Shown: positions 1-8,674 of the stretch, piece after piece
Position numbering within the stretch: position 1 is the first letter of the stretch
Layout of the letters: the number at the start of each line of letters is the position of its first letter
Assembly (NCBI RefSeq): GCF_900129405.1
Contig: NZ_FQVQ01000002.1
Location: forward strand, 245,555-309,554
Origin: Flavobacterium fontis
Lineage (GTDB): Bacteria; Bacteroidota; Bacteroidia; Flavobacteriales; Flavobacteriaceae
Reading direction: 5' to 3'
DNA: 64,000 bases
The notes under the pieces: model-generated
What the model was told of the DNA's origin: nothing
The model's database searches: none
What the model saw: only the letters and a program-made list of their open reading frames with translations
Position numbers and translations under genes: made by a program

Positions 1-19
1 TACAACTTCAAATTGAAAT

Positions 20-799
20 ATGGAATCCAAACCTTTGATTTTAGTCACCAACGACGATGGCATTACGGCCCCTGGAATTCGAGCCCTCCTTGAGGTTGTG
101 CAAACCTTGGGTGACGTGGTGGTCGTGGCGCCCGACAGTCCCCAAAGTGGCATGGGTCACGCCATTACGGTGAATGATATGTTGCATGTAAAAAAAGTGA
201 GTCCGTTTGGCGCTGACATCATGGCTTACAGTTGCTCAGGAACTCCCGTGGATTGTGTCAAAATGGGCGTGCATGAATTGATCAAACGGAAGCCTGACCT
301 TTGCGTTTCGGGCATCAATCACGGATCCAATTCGTCCATAAATGTGATTTATTCGGGCACCATGAGCGCTGCTGTTGAGGCGGGTATCGAAGGGATTCCA
401 GCTATTGGTTTTTCCTTGCAAGATTTCAGTTGGGAAGCCAATTTTGAGCCCGCAAAAAAATACATTCGAAGCATTGTGCAACGGGTACTTGAGGAAGGAT
501 TACCATCGGGCACCGTGTTGAATGTGAACTTCCCAAATCTTCCTGCCGAGGCGATTAAAGGAATTCGTATTTGCCGGCAGGCGCATGCGTATTGGCAAGA
601 AAAATTTGATAAACGCTTATCACCCTTTGGGAAAGAATACTATTGGTTGACGGGAGAATTTATTAATTTAGACAAAGGAGAAGACACTGATGAATGGGCA
701 CTTGCACATGGATTTGTTTCTATCGTACCCGTGCAATTTGACCTTACCGCACACCATGCCATTCCAGTTTTAAACCGTTGGAATTTCGAAAATGAATAA
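20..799 (+). CDS. surE: 5'/3'-nucleotidase SurE
   Basis: SurE removes phosphate from nucleoside 5'- and 3'-monophosphates and is a cytoplasmic metal-dependent enzyme linked to stress survival. The 259-residue protein has the family's N-terminal metal-binding motif TNDDG (Asp12-Asp13), the SPQSGMGHA loop and the SGINHGSN segment followed by YSGTMSAAVEA, which complete the active site. Length is normal for the family. The ATG at 20 places TNDDG at its usual distance from the N-terminus. The gene overlaps the next one by 8 bp and is followed by lpxB, an arrangement common in Bacteroidetes, so it is probably the first visible gene of a + strand operon. The upstream promoter lies outside the window. 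Confidence 0.96.
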   Translation: MESKPLILVTNDDGITAPGIRALLEVVQTLGDVVVVAPDSPQSGMGHAITVNDMLHVKKVSPFGADIMAYSCSGTPVDCVKMGVHELIKRKPDLCVSGINHGSNSSINVIYSGTMSAAVEAGIEGIPAIGFSLQDFSWEANFEPAKKYIRSIVQRVLEEGLPSGTVLNVNFPNLPAEAIKGIRICRQAHAYWQEKFDKRLSPFGKEYYWLTGEFINLDKGEDTDEWALAHGFVSIVPVQFDLTAHHAIPVLNRWNFENE

Positions 800-1064
800 A
801 AAAGAACTTTTACTAGGTTTCGCACTAGGCCTCCTTACCACGGGTATAGGCTTGTTTTTGGTCGCACTGCTTTTTTCCTTTATTAGTCCGAATTTTCATT
901 GGCAGTCCCTTCAAAATGGGGATTTATTGGGAAAATACATCGCTTTGGGTTCGTTATTGAATATGCTTCCCTTTTTTGTTTTGTTGTCGCGAAAAAAAGA
1001 AGCGATGGGGTACGGAATCATTATTGCCGTAGCGACACTCACCCTTTCCACTTTATTTTTTTAA
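792..1064 (+). CDS. small three-helix membrane protein
   Basis: A 90-residue hydrophobic protein of unknown function. Three membrane segments are visible at about residues 8-31, 48-66 and 72-89, joined by short loops, with Lys/Arg on the N-terminus (MNKKE) and in the second loop (SRKKEA). It starts inside the 3' end of surE (8-bp overlap) and stops 3 bp before lpxB, so it is almost certainly co-translated with both. The position between surE and lpxB hints at an envelope role, but nothing in the sequence shows one. It is unlikely to be spurious because of the tight packing and clean hydrophobic pattern. Confidence 0.8.
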   Translation: MNKKELLLGFALGLLTTGIGLFLVALLFSFISPNFHWQSLQNGDLLGKYIALGSLLNMLPFFVLLSRKKEAMGYGIIIAVATLTLSTLFF

Positions 1065-1067
1065 CCC

Positions 1068-2183
1068 ATGAAATACTATATCATAGCAGGCGAAGCTTCG
1101 GGAGACTTACACGGTTCCAATGTAATGAAAGCCCTTTTAAACGAGGACCCACAGGCCGAAATTCGTTTTTGGGGGGGTGACTTGATGCAGGCGGTGGGTG
1201 GCACTTTGGTCAAACACTACCGCAATTTGGCTTTTATGGGATTTGCCGAAGTAGTGATGAATTTGGGTACGATTTTAAAAAATATTCGTTTTTGTAAAAA
1301 AGATATTCAGACTTTTCAACCCGACGTTATCTTGTTTATCGACTATCCTGGATTTAATATGCGTATTGCCAAATGGGCGAAACAGCAAGGATTTCGAACC
1401 CATTACTACATTGCCCCTCAAATTTGGGCGTGGAAAGAAAACCGTATTAAAGCAATCAAGCGCGACATCGATGCGTTGTATGTAATTTTACCTTTTGAAA
1501 AAGACTATTTTGAGCAAAAACACCAGTATCCCGTGCATTTTGTAGGCCATCCGCTATTGGACGCTATTCAACAACGCACCCCTACCGATGAAAAATTGTT
1601 TAGAAATCAAGCCCAATTAGACGACCGACCCATCATCGCATTATTGCCCGGGAGTCGCAAGCAAGAGGTTTCCAAAATGCTTGAAATTATGTTGTCGGTT
1701 GTTCCCGACTTTCCCGACTACCAATTTGTTATTGCCGGAGCTCCGAGTTTGGATTATGCTTTTTATGCTCCATTCTTGGATTCAGAGCGGGTACGATTTG
1801 TAGCGAATCAAACCTATGACTTACTATCCTGCGCACATGCGGCTTTGGTCACCTCGGGCACAGCCACGCTTGAAACCGCCCTTTTTAAAGTTCCCGAAAT
1901 CGTTTGTTACAAAGCCAATCCCATATCCTATCAAATCGCCAAAAGAATCATCACTTTAAAATACATTTCGTTGGTCAATTTAATTATGGATCAACCTGTG
2001 GTCACCGAATTGATTCAAAACGATCTCAATCGCGAGCGTTTACATGCTGAACTTACGCAAATTCTATCGGGACCAGAGCGCGAAAAAATGGTCAAAAACT
2101 ATATTGAATTGGAACAAAAATTAGGCGGTGGAGGCGCTAGTCAAAGAACGGCGCAGCATATTAGGAAGATTTTAACAGCCTAA
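1068..2183 (+). CDS. lpxB: lipid-A-disaccharide synthase LpxB
   Basis: A GT19 glycosyltransferase that joins UDP-2,3-diacylglucosamine to lipid X to make lipid A disaccharide, working at the inner face of the cytoplasmic membrane. The 371-residue protein begins with the family signature AGEASGDLHGSNVMKAL. It also has the mid-domain stretch YYIAPQIWAWKENRIKAIK, the LPGSRKQEV linker and the C-terminal SGTATLETAL donor-binding region. Length is typical. It follows the small membrane gene by 3 bp. The next gene has its own -7 promoter box just after the lpxB stop, so the operon may partly end here. Confidence 0.96.
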   Translation: MKYYIIAGEASGDLHGSNVMKALLNEDPQAEIRFWGGDLMQAVGGTLVKHYRNLAFMGFAEVVMNLGTILKNIRFCKKDIQTFQPDVILFIDYPGFNMRIAKWAKQQGFRTHYYIAPQIWAWKENRIKAIKRDIDALYVILPFEKDYFEQKHQYPVHFVGHPLLDAIQQRTPTDEKLFRNQAQLDDRPIIALLPGSRKQEVSKMLEIMLSVVPDFPDYQFVIAGAPSLDYAFYAPFLDSERVRFVANQTYDLLSCAHAALVTSGTATLETALFKVPEIVCYKANPISYQIAKRIITLKYISLVNLIMDQPVVTELIQNDLNRERLHAELTQILSGPEREKMVKNYIELEQKLGGGGASQRTAQHIRKILTA

Positions 2184-2200
2184 TTTAGCTGGCTTTGTTT

Positions 2201-2208
2201 TATCTTTG
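2201..2208 (+). promoter_or_regulatory. Bacteroidetes -7 box for the NlpC/P60 gene
   Basis: TATCTTTG matches the TAnnTTTG consensus of the major Bacteroidetes sigma factor and lies 18 bp after the lpxB stop. I see no convincing -33 TTG at the right spacing. It decides the start of the next gene, because the most upstream TTG codon (2206) lies within this box. Confidence 0.6.
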
Positions 2209-2217
2209 CCAAAACTT

Positions 2218-2916
2218 TTGAGTTTGCATAAAATTTGGAATTATATCATCGTCGCATTGGTTTTGGTTTCCTGTAAACCCAACCAAACAGCTATTGTTAC
2301 CTCCAAAAAAGAAGCGCAAAAAAAGAAAATTTACACGCCTTACACGACCAAAAACAATACAGAAGTCGCCACTACAACTGCCAATTCAACTCCCGCAACT
2401 ACCCCTAAAAAAGTAAAAACAATTACTGTTGTTCGTGAGCCCGAGGGTATTTCGGAAACTAAACCCAAGAAAACGCCTCTAATTCTGGATCAAAACGATG
2501 AAGATATTGTGGTTACTAGTGATGACACGCCTTACCTTACCGAGCAATTGATCAATAATGCCATGGACTATCTCGGTTCGCCCTACCGCGGTGGCGGCAC
2601 GAGTCGCAACGGATTTGATTGCAGTGGTTTGATGTTTACGACTTTTAAAACATTTGACATTATTCTGCCCCGCAGTTCACACGAGATGGCCCGTATTGGC
2701 CGGGTATTGGATCGAAATGAATACCGCCGTGGGGATTTGATTTTTTTCCGAACGAATGGACGCCGTACCATAAATCATGTGGGAATGATTACGGAAGTAT
2801 CGTCCGATGAAATAAAATTTGTACATTCGTCAACACAGTTAGGCGTTGTTGTCTCCTCCACCAAAGAGCCTTACTATCAACGAACTTTTGCACAGGTGAA
2901 TAGGGTTATCGAGTAA
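2218..2916 (+). CDS. NlpC/P60 (C40) peptidase lipoprotein
   Basis: A predicted cell-wall hydrolase or amidase cutting peptide cross-links in peptidoglycan, anchored as a lipoprotein. The N-terminal hydrophobic stretch ends in the lipobox LVSC. A low-complexity Thr/Lys-rich linker follows, then the NlpC/P60 domain with Cys in NGFDCSGL (about residue 135) and His in INHVGM, the catalytic pair. No in-frame ATG precedes the lipobox, so the gene must use a TTG. The candidates are 2206, 2218 and 2224, and the -7 box at 2201-2208 argues for 2218 or 2224. The gene sits between lpxB and comEC on the same strand. Confidence 0.85.
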   Translation: MSLHKIWNYIIVALVLVSCKPNQTAIVTSKKEAQKKKIYTPYTTKNNTEVATTTANSTPATTPKKVKTITVVREPEGISETKPKKTPLILDQNDEDIVVTSDDTPYLTEQLINNAMDYLGSPYRGGGTSRNGFDCSGLMFTTFKTFDIILPRSSHEMARIGRVLDRNEYRRGDLIFFRTNGRRTINHVGMITEVSSDEIKFVHSSTQLGVVVSSTKEPYYQRTFAQVNRVIE

Positions 2917-2940
2917 ATCGTAACATCTAAACGCCGGAAT

Positions 2941-4944
2941 ATGAAAGCCATTCAATTTCCGCTGATTCGAGTTACCCTCGCCTTTATTATTGGACTTTTT
3001 CTCGGGAAACTTATTGTTGTTCCCCCAGTTCTATGGGCATGCGGTATACTTTTTTCAGCGCTTACCGTAGGAGTCATCCATTTTTACACACGAAAATTTA
3101 TAGTGCCACCGAACGCGCTTGGAGGCCTGCTGTTATTGATCTTTGTCGGAATCGGCGGGATGCGAATCGCGATGGACAATCCGCAGCGAAATCCCAATCA
3201 CTTTTCGCATTTTCTAAAAAAATCGCAGTCCTGCTCCCTTGTTGTTACGTTAGAATCCCAATTACGCACCTCTACAACACGAACGCGTTATGTGGCCGAG
3301 GTACACCAGTGGAACGGACAAAAAACGATGGGAAAAATTGTGGTGGGTTTTCCGAAAAATAAGCAACCCTATACCGTTGGGGAGTTATACGGTGTAACTG
3401 GAGTTTTCCTTCCTTTGCAACCCGCTGTTAATCCTGGGCAATTTGACTATAGTGCTTATTTAAAAAACAAACATTGGTATGGTCAACTCTTGGTCTCCCG
3501 TGCAAAATCGCTTGCACCTCCCCCAAAAAGCATCCCTGCTATAGCCGATGGTATTCGACAAACGGTGCATCAACGGTTAAAAAAACACTTGGATGAATCG
3601 GATTTAGCGCTCGTTATGGCGCTGATTCTGGGGCAACAGCAAGATATGAATGCCGATTTAATTCAAGCCTATCAAAAAGCGGGTGCAGTACATATTTTAT
3701 CAGTTTCTGGACTTCATGTGGGTTTTGTGCTGATTTTTATACAAACGCTGCTTAAACCCTTTCCCAATACCCGACGGTATCGCCGTGTAAAAATTGTGAT
3801 GGTCATCCTTGGACTTTGGTCCTTTGGATTTTTAGCTGGGTTGGCTCCCTCCGTATTGCGCTCGGTGGTGATGTTTTCGGGACTCGCTGTGGGAGCGTAT
3901 CTGCGACGGAGCAGTAACAGCTACAACACCTTGTTTACCTCTTTATTTCTTATTTTACTTTGGGAACCCCATGCGCTATGGGATGTGGGACTGCAACTGA
4001 GTTATACGGCTGTTTTTTTTATCCTCTGGTTGCATCCTATTTTGCAAAATCTTTGGTCACCGCGCTCGAAAGTAGGACGGTATGTACGCGACTTACTATC
4101 CGTTTCATTGGCAGCACAATTGGGTACATTGCCCCTGTCATTGTATTACTTTCATCAATTTCCGGGTCTTTTCTTCGTAACTAATTTACTTTTATTACCG
4201 GGAATGGGGGTTTTGATGGGTTTGGGACTTTTAAGTGTTTTGATGGCGTATCTGAATTGGATTTGGTCGCCTGTATTAAAATTAATGCAGTGGGCATTGG
4301 ACCTTATGAATGGGATCATCCGCCTCATTGCAGCACAAGAAGAAATGGTCTGGAGTGGCATTCCGATGAATCTGACGGCTATGCTCCTTTTGTATGGTAT
4401 AATCGTGATGGGCGTTTTTGCGGTGGAACGGCGGAACTTCTACAGTTACAGGAATTTCTTAGGGAGTATACTGGTTTTTCAATTGGCGATTTTCGGCATT
4501 CGGCATTACCATTGGCAAGAAGAGGCATGGATTCTTTTCCATCAACGAAAAGCTACTTTAATTGCGCATCAACAGTACGATCAATATCGTTTTTTATGTA
4601 AAAATAACACCGCGCTTATGACCCTTGAAGCGTTTGCTTTATCCCGATGGTTGGCACCCGCTACACGACAAGACATGCGGCAACATCGATTTTGGCTAAA
4701 CGGAAAGAAAATAGCACTAGTTGATGAAACAGGGCGTTTCCCAAAAGTTCGTCCTCATATTTTGATTGTGACCAATAATCCGCGGTGTGGTCCTGAATCG
4801 TGGTTACGACGCCATCGCCCGGATTGGGTTGTGCTTGACGGAAGCAACGGCTATCAATTGCGAAAATCGTGGAGAGAATGTTGTTATCAACTAAAAATCC
4901 CTTTTCATGATACTTCAGAAAAGGGATCGTTTAGCGTATTTTAG
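2941..4944 (+). CDS. comEC: ComEC/Rec2 family DNA-uptake channel protein
   Basis: An inner-membrane channel family that carries single-stranded DNA into the cytoplasm during natural transformation. The 667-residue protein has N-terminal membrane helices, a soluble beta-rich DUF4131-type region (about 90-180), and the Competence domain core with AVHILSVSGLHVGFV and several helices to about residue 520. The C-terminal part has no HxHxDH motif, so a metallo-beta-lactamase domain is absent. I believe this is usual in related bacteria rather than a truncation. The stop codon interlocks with that of the convergent thioredoxin gene (TTAG at 4941-4944 is TAG on + and TAA on -). Confidence 0.92.
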   Translation: MKAIQFPLIRVTLAFIIGLFLGKLIVVPPVLWACGILFSALTVGVIHFYTRKFIVPPNALGGLLLLIFVGIGGMRIAMDNPQRNPNHFSHFLKKSQSCSLVVTLESQLRTSTTRTRYVAEVHQWNGQKTMGKIVVGFPKNKQPYTVGELYGVTGVFLPLQPAVNPGQFDYSAYLKNKHWYGQLLVSRAKSLAPPPKSIPAIADGIRQTVHQRLKKHLDESDLALVMALILGQQQDMNADLIQAYQKAGAVHILSVSGLHVGFVLIFIQTLLKPFPNTRRYRRVKIVMVILGLWSFGFLAGLAPSVLRSVVMFSGLAVGAYLRRSSNSYNTLFTSLFLILLWEPHALWDVGLQLSYTAVFFILWLHPILQNLWSPRSKVGRYVRDLLSVSLAAQLGTLPLSLYYFHQFPGLFFVTNLLLLPGMGVLMGLGLLSVLMAYLNWIWSPVLKLMQWALDLMNGIIRLIAAQEEMVWSGIPMNLTAMLLLYGIIVMGVFAVERRNFYSYRNFLGSILVFQLAIFGIRHYHWQEEAWILFHQRKATLIAHQQYDQYRFLCKNNTALMTLEAFALSRWLAPATRQDMRQHRFWLNGKKIALVDETGRFPKVRPHILIVTNNPRCGPESWLRRHRPDWVVLDGSNGYQLRKSWRECCYQLKIPFHDTSEKGSFSVF

Positions 4945-5444
4945 GCTTTCTTTTTGTCTTTTTTGGGTTTCGGGTCGGGCACATAGCGCGTTAACATTTC
5001 ATTGGCGCCCGCTAACCATTTTTCGGGACCACCAGCTACGTAACCGGTTTGACCCAACTGTTCAAAATTGGTTTTGCCATTGACTTCGGTGGGCTTTACC
5101 AAATAAACTGAGGGATACCCACGCACTTGAAAGACTTGTTGCAATTGCATATTTTGTTGGCGCAATGCATCGGTTTGCGGGGTACGTCGTGGGAAATCGA
5201 GTTCAACCAAGATTACTTTTTCCTTGGCCCATTGGATAAATTCTGGCTTTTTAAAAACTTCCGTTTGCAAACGGATACACCAACCGCACCAATCGCTTCC
5301 GGTGAAAAATAAGAACAAGGGTTTTTGTTCACTGCGGGAAAGTTCGATAGCCTTGTTGATATCGGTGTGCCATGTTAATCCTTCTTGCGCTTGAAGGGAT
5401 TGAAGTCCTGTGAGCAACAAAAAAGCAAGTATAATTTTTTTCAT
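4941..5444 (-). CDS. secreted thioredoxin-fold protein (CGWC)
   Basis: A 167-residue periplasmic thioredoxin-like protein with a signal peptide ending LQSLQAQ. It has the redox motif DWCGWC (Cys at about 53 and 56), then a thioredoxin fold with the cis-Pro region VRGYPSVYLV. The Lys-rich tail (PKPKKDKKKA) is unusual but common among flavobacterial secreted proteins. It is probably a thiol-disulfide exchange protein; its substrates cannot be told from sequence. It is the last gene of the minus-strand peptide-transport cluster, 32 bp after the 490-residue transporter, and converges on comEC with a 4-bp overlap. No hairpin terminator separates them. Confidence 0.88.
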   Translation of the reverse strand: MKKIILAFLLLTGLQSLQAQEGLTWHTDINKAIELSRSEQKPLFLFFTGSDWCGWCIRLQTEVFKKPEFIQWAKEKVILVELDFPRRTPQTDALRQQNMQLQQVFQVRGYPSVYLVKPTEVNGKTNFEQLGQTGYVAGGPEKWLAGANEMLTRYVPDPKPKKDKKKA

Positions 5445-5476
5445 AACAAAAGTAATTTACGTTCGAAAGTTACAAA

Positions 5477-6949
5477 TTATTTCACATCCTGCATCAATTT
5501 TCGGACCAAAGGCGAAATAACGATAAGAACAACGCCCGCAATCAGTGCGTAGATTGCCAGTTGTTGGTAGCCGTCGGTGTAGGCAATTAATTTTTCGGAT
5601 TTAGTGGCATTTTCATTTGTGATTGACATTCCGGCACCCAAAATTCCTGCAACATATTGTCCATACGCACTGGCCAAAAACCACATCCCCATCATCATTC
5701 CTTGTAATTTATCAGGTGATAGTTTGGTCATAATAGACAATCCGATAGGAGATAAACATAATTCACCAAATGTAATGATGAAATAGGCTAAAGTAAATAC
5801 TTCCAAAGAAGTCAACCCATCAATGTTGGCAAAAAACCTTGTAGAATAAAAAGTGTAAAAAGCCAATGCTAAGAATAAAAACCCTAGTCCAAATTTCACA
5901 ACAGTATTGGGTTCAACTTTACGAACATTCAACCAAACCCAAATTAGACCTAAAAGAGGAGCAAAAATGATAACGAACAGAGAATTTGCTGCATTATTTA
6001 CTCCGTTAGGTTCTAAATTAATTCCTAAGAAATCATTTTCAAGATTGTTAGCTGCGAATAAACTTAGTGAACCTCCGCTTTGCTCAAAAAAAGCCCAAAA
6101 AAATATTGAAAATAGAATAAATATTAAAGCTGCAATTAACTTCTTATTTTCTTGAAGCGAGAAATTTCGCATTTCATAAGCAAGGTACAACAATGTGATA
6201 GGACCAATTGTATACATAAAATAATTGGTATACTCTGGGCTTGAAACCATTGTCATTATCAAAGGAATGGCCAGTAACGTCCCAATATACGTGGCATACT
6301 CATACGATTTTCGCTTAGAATCTTGTAAATGTAGCAAAGGAGAAAGTCCGATGGTTGCCATATTTTTTTGTGTAAACATAAAAGTAACCAAACTAATGAT
6401 CATCACAATTCCTGCTAAACCAAAAGCGATACTCCATGAATAATTTTTGCCAATATCTATACAAACATACCCTCCCAAGAGCGCCCCAATATTTATTCCA
6501 GAATAAAACAATGAAAAACCTGCATCTCTTCTTGAATCATCGGCTTTATACAATGTTCCAACCATAGTGGAAATATTGGGTTTAAAAAAACCTGTTCCTA
6601 TGACGGTAAATGCTATTCCAAGAAAGAAAAATTGTTTTGGATCAATAGCCAAAATTATACTTCCAATAATCATCATTATTCCTCCCCAAAACAATGATTT
6701 TCTGTATCCTAAAATTTTATCGGCAAATAAGCCCCCAACGAATGTAAAAGCGTAGACGAATGCTTGGGTAGCACCGTATTGTAAATTTGCTACATCTTCC
6801 TTCATCAACAATTGATCGACCATGAAGAATGTCAACATACCGCGCATCCCATAAAAACAGAAGCGCTCCCACATTTCACTGAAGAATAAATACCACAATT
6901 GTTTTGGATATTTCCCCTCAAAATTTTGAATATCTTGTATTGTCTGCAT
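5477..6949 (-). CDS. POT/PTR2 peptide:H+ symporter (copy 1)
   Basis: A proton-coupled di/tripeptide transporter of the inner membrane. The 490-residue protein has the TM1 motif EMWERFCFYG, the TM5 motif FYSGINIGALLGG, the TM7 motif FFEQSGGSLSLFA with the usual Glu, and GELCLSPIGLS in TM10-11. Fourteen or so membrane segments are visible. It starts 1 bp after the stop of the next transporter upstream (stop at 6951), so they are co-translated. The sequence of this gene and its neighbour looks more AT-rich than the peptidase gene of the same cluster. Context (peptidase, two sister transporters) supports uptake of peptides released from proteins. Confidence 0.93.
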   Translation of the reverse strand: MQTIQDIQNFEGKYPKQLWYLFFSEMWERFCFYGMRGMLTFFMVDQLLMKEDVANLQYGATQAFVYAFTFVGGLFADKILGYRKSLFWGGIMMIIGSIILAIDPKQFFFLGIAFTVIGTGFFKPNISTMVGTLYKADDSRRDAGFSLFYSGINIGALLGGYVCIDIGKNYSWSIAFGLAGIVMIISLVTFMFTQKNMATIGLSPLLHLQDSKRKSYEYATYIGTLLAIPLIMTMVSSPEYTNYFMYTIGPITLLYLAYEMRNFSLQENKKLIAALIFILFSIFFWAFFEQSGGSLSLFAANNLENDFLGINLEPNGVNNAANSLFVIIFAPLLGLIWVWLNVRKVEPNTVVKFGLGFLFLALAFYTFYSTRFFANIDGLTSLEVFTLAYFIITFGELCLSPIGLSIMTKLSPDKLQGMMMGMWFLASAYGQYVAGILGAGMSITNENATKSEKLIAYTDGYQQLAIYALIAGVVLIVISPLVRKLMQDVK

Positions 6950-6950
6950 A

Positions 6951-8603
6951 TTAATTCAATCCTTTTTCCTTCATAACTGCATTTAATCTTTTGAGTATGA
7001 GTAACCCTAAACCAGTTGCAAATAATAGCAATAGAGCATTCACAATAAAGAAATTGGATTTATTTTCATAATCATACCACATACTTGCTAAAACACCCGA
7101 CAATTTGTTTCCAATTGAAATAGACAAGAAGAACCCTCCCATCATTAGAGCTGTAAGTCGTGGTGGACTTAACTTAGAAACAATTGACAAGCCCATTGGA
7201 GACAAACACAATTCACCAACAGTTATTACCCCATAAGTTGCCACAAGCCACCATGGGGAAACTTTAACGGCTCCATTACTTCCAAAATAAACGGCAACAA
7301 CCATCACTAGACAGGAAAGAGATGAGATAAAAAGTCCTAAAACAATTTTTGAAGGTGTTGAAGGCTCTTTCCCTTTTCTTCGCAACAATGCAAAAAAACC
7401 AACGACAAAAGGGGTTAAAAGTATAATCCAACCAGGATTAACCGATTGAAAAAGTTCGGTATTGATTAATGAAACCTTTTGTTCGGGATTTGACTCTAAA
7501 ATTTGCTTTTGTTCAACAGAGACATTGGTAAAATAAACATCTTTTCCTTGAATTTTTATAGGATTATTATTATCGTCTTTTTCTGCTTGAAACTGATTGT
7601 CATATTTTTGAACTTCTTTTGTTTGATAATCTTTTTCTTCCACAAGGTAAATCTTGGACAATGCTTCTTCTGTTTTTCCTGTAACTTGTCGATCCGTGTA
7701 ATAATTTGCCCAGCGTGTTAATGCCGTTCCGTTTTGTTTAAAAACAGCCCAAAACAACATTCCAACGGCAAAAATGGCTAACAGAGCTCCCAACGGTCGT
7801 TTATCCTCGGTGTTTGCTTTTAAATACAATCGTATGTAAAATATGATGACTGGTATACATGCAAAAATAAAGGCATCCGTTGAATCACTTTTAAAAATAT
7901 CTCCGGGAATTATCCAACCAACAGCACCACACAACATTGCGGGTAAAAAAACCATTCCTAAAATTTTACTCAAACTTATATCACCTTCTTGTACTGGTTT
8001 CATAACATTGGCTGTTTCGAGATGTTTCTTTCCTAAAAAGAAGATGATTAACCCCAAGAACATACCTATTCCCGCCGTAGTGAAAGCAGCTCCCCAACCA
8101 TATTGATTACGCATAAATGCTGCAACTATATTACATAAAAAGGCCCCTAGATTTATACCCATGTAAAAAATATTATAACCCGCATCTTTGTTGGCTTTAT
8201 ACTCATCTGTAGAATATAAATTACCTACTAAAGTGGATATACTTGGCTTGAAAAACCCATTGCCTACAATAATCAATGCCATGGAAATGTAAAACATTGT
8301 AACATCGTGGAATCCTAATCCTATATAGCCTAATCCCATTAAAAATCCGCCTAAGTATATTGCTTTGAAATACCCTAAAAAACGGTCTGCCAAATAGCCT
8401 CCAAGAAATGGAGTTAAATAGGTTAATGCAATATATGTCCCAAAAATATCGTCTGCATATTTATCTGAAAAAGCCAATCCTCCTGTGGAAGTTGGATCAA
8501 TCATATACAACACAAAAATTCCTATAATTAAATAGTAACCAAAACGCTCCCACATTTCGGTAAAAAACAAAAACATTAATCCTTTTGGGTGTTTATTTTT
8601 CAT
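6951..8603 (-). CDS. POT/PTR2 peptide transporter with variant TM7 (copy 2)
   Basis: A second proton-coupled peptide transporter, 550 residues from the ATG at 8603. A longer reading frame begins at a TTG (8633) inside a terminator loop and is unlikely. It keeps the TM1 motif EMWERFGYY, FYMGINLGAF in TM5 and GELCLSPMGLS. The TM7 segment reads LFWAVFKQNGTALT, with Lys289 where its sisters have Glu. It is followed by a hydrophilic insertion of about 90 residues (about 300-390) before the next helix, which the 490-residue copy lacks. Both changes suggest a different substrate or coupling mode. It is co-transcribed with copy 1. Confidence 0.92.
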   Translation of the reverse strand: MKNKHPKGLMFLFFTEMWERFGYYLIIGIFVLYMIDPTSTGGLAFSDKYADDIFGTYIALTYLTPFLGGYLADRFLGYFKAIYLGGFLMGLGYIGLGFHDVTMFYISMALIIVGNGFFKPSISTLVGNLYSTDEYKANKDAGYNIFYMGINLGAFLCNIVAAFMRNQYGWGAAFTTAGIGMFLGLIIFFLGKKHLETANVMKPVQEGDISLSKILGMVFLPAMLCGAVGWIIPGDIFKSDSTDAFIFACIPVIIFYIRLYLKANTEDKRPLGALLAIFAVGMLFWAVFKQNGTALTRWANYYTDRQVTGKTEEALSKIYLVEEKDYQTKEVQKYDNQFQAEKDDNNNPIKIQGKDVYFTNVSVEQKQILESNPEQKVSLINTELFQSVNPGWIILLTPFVVGFFALLRRKGKEPSTPSKIVLGLFISSLSCLVMVVAVYFGSNGAVKVSPWWLVATYGVITVGELCLSPMGLSIVSKLSPPRLTALMMGGFFLSISIGNKLSGVLASMWYDYENKSNFFIVNALLLLFATGLGLLILKRLNAVMKEKGLN

Positions 8604-8615
8604 AATTCTCAAATT

Positions 8616-8644
8616 AAAAAAACCTGTAATCAACTTACAGGTTT
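8616..8644 (-). terminator. intrinsic terminator/attenuator between POT genes
   Basis: A perfect 10-bp inverted repeat (AAACCTGTAA at 8620-8629, TTACAGGTTT at 8635-8644) with a 5-base loop. On the minus strand it is followed by a T run read from the A tract at 8616-8620. It lies between transporter copies 3 and 2, so it should end or weaken transcription coming from the peptidase side. Confidence 0.8.
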
Positions 8645-8674
8645 GAAAGATATAAAAAACATTTAAATCCTAAT

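Noticed and set aside
899..1180. 93-residue plus-strand frame overlapping lpxB
   Set aside because: It is a shadow of the small membrane gene and lpxB, with no consistent membrane or domain pattern.
4500..4944. ComEC without a metallo-beta-lactamase domain as a broken gene
   Set aside because: The frame is intact, overlaps neatly with the next gene, and ComEC proteins without this domain are known in Bacteroidetes, so I see no sign of decay.
8604..8633. Upstream extension of the second POT transporter (TTG at 8633)
   Set aside because: The start would lie in the loop of a terminator, and the ATG at 8603 gives the usual POT N-terminus.
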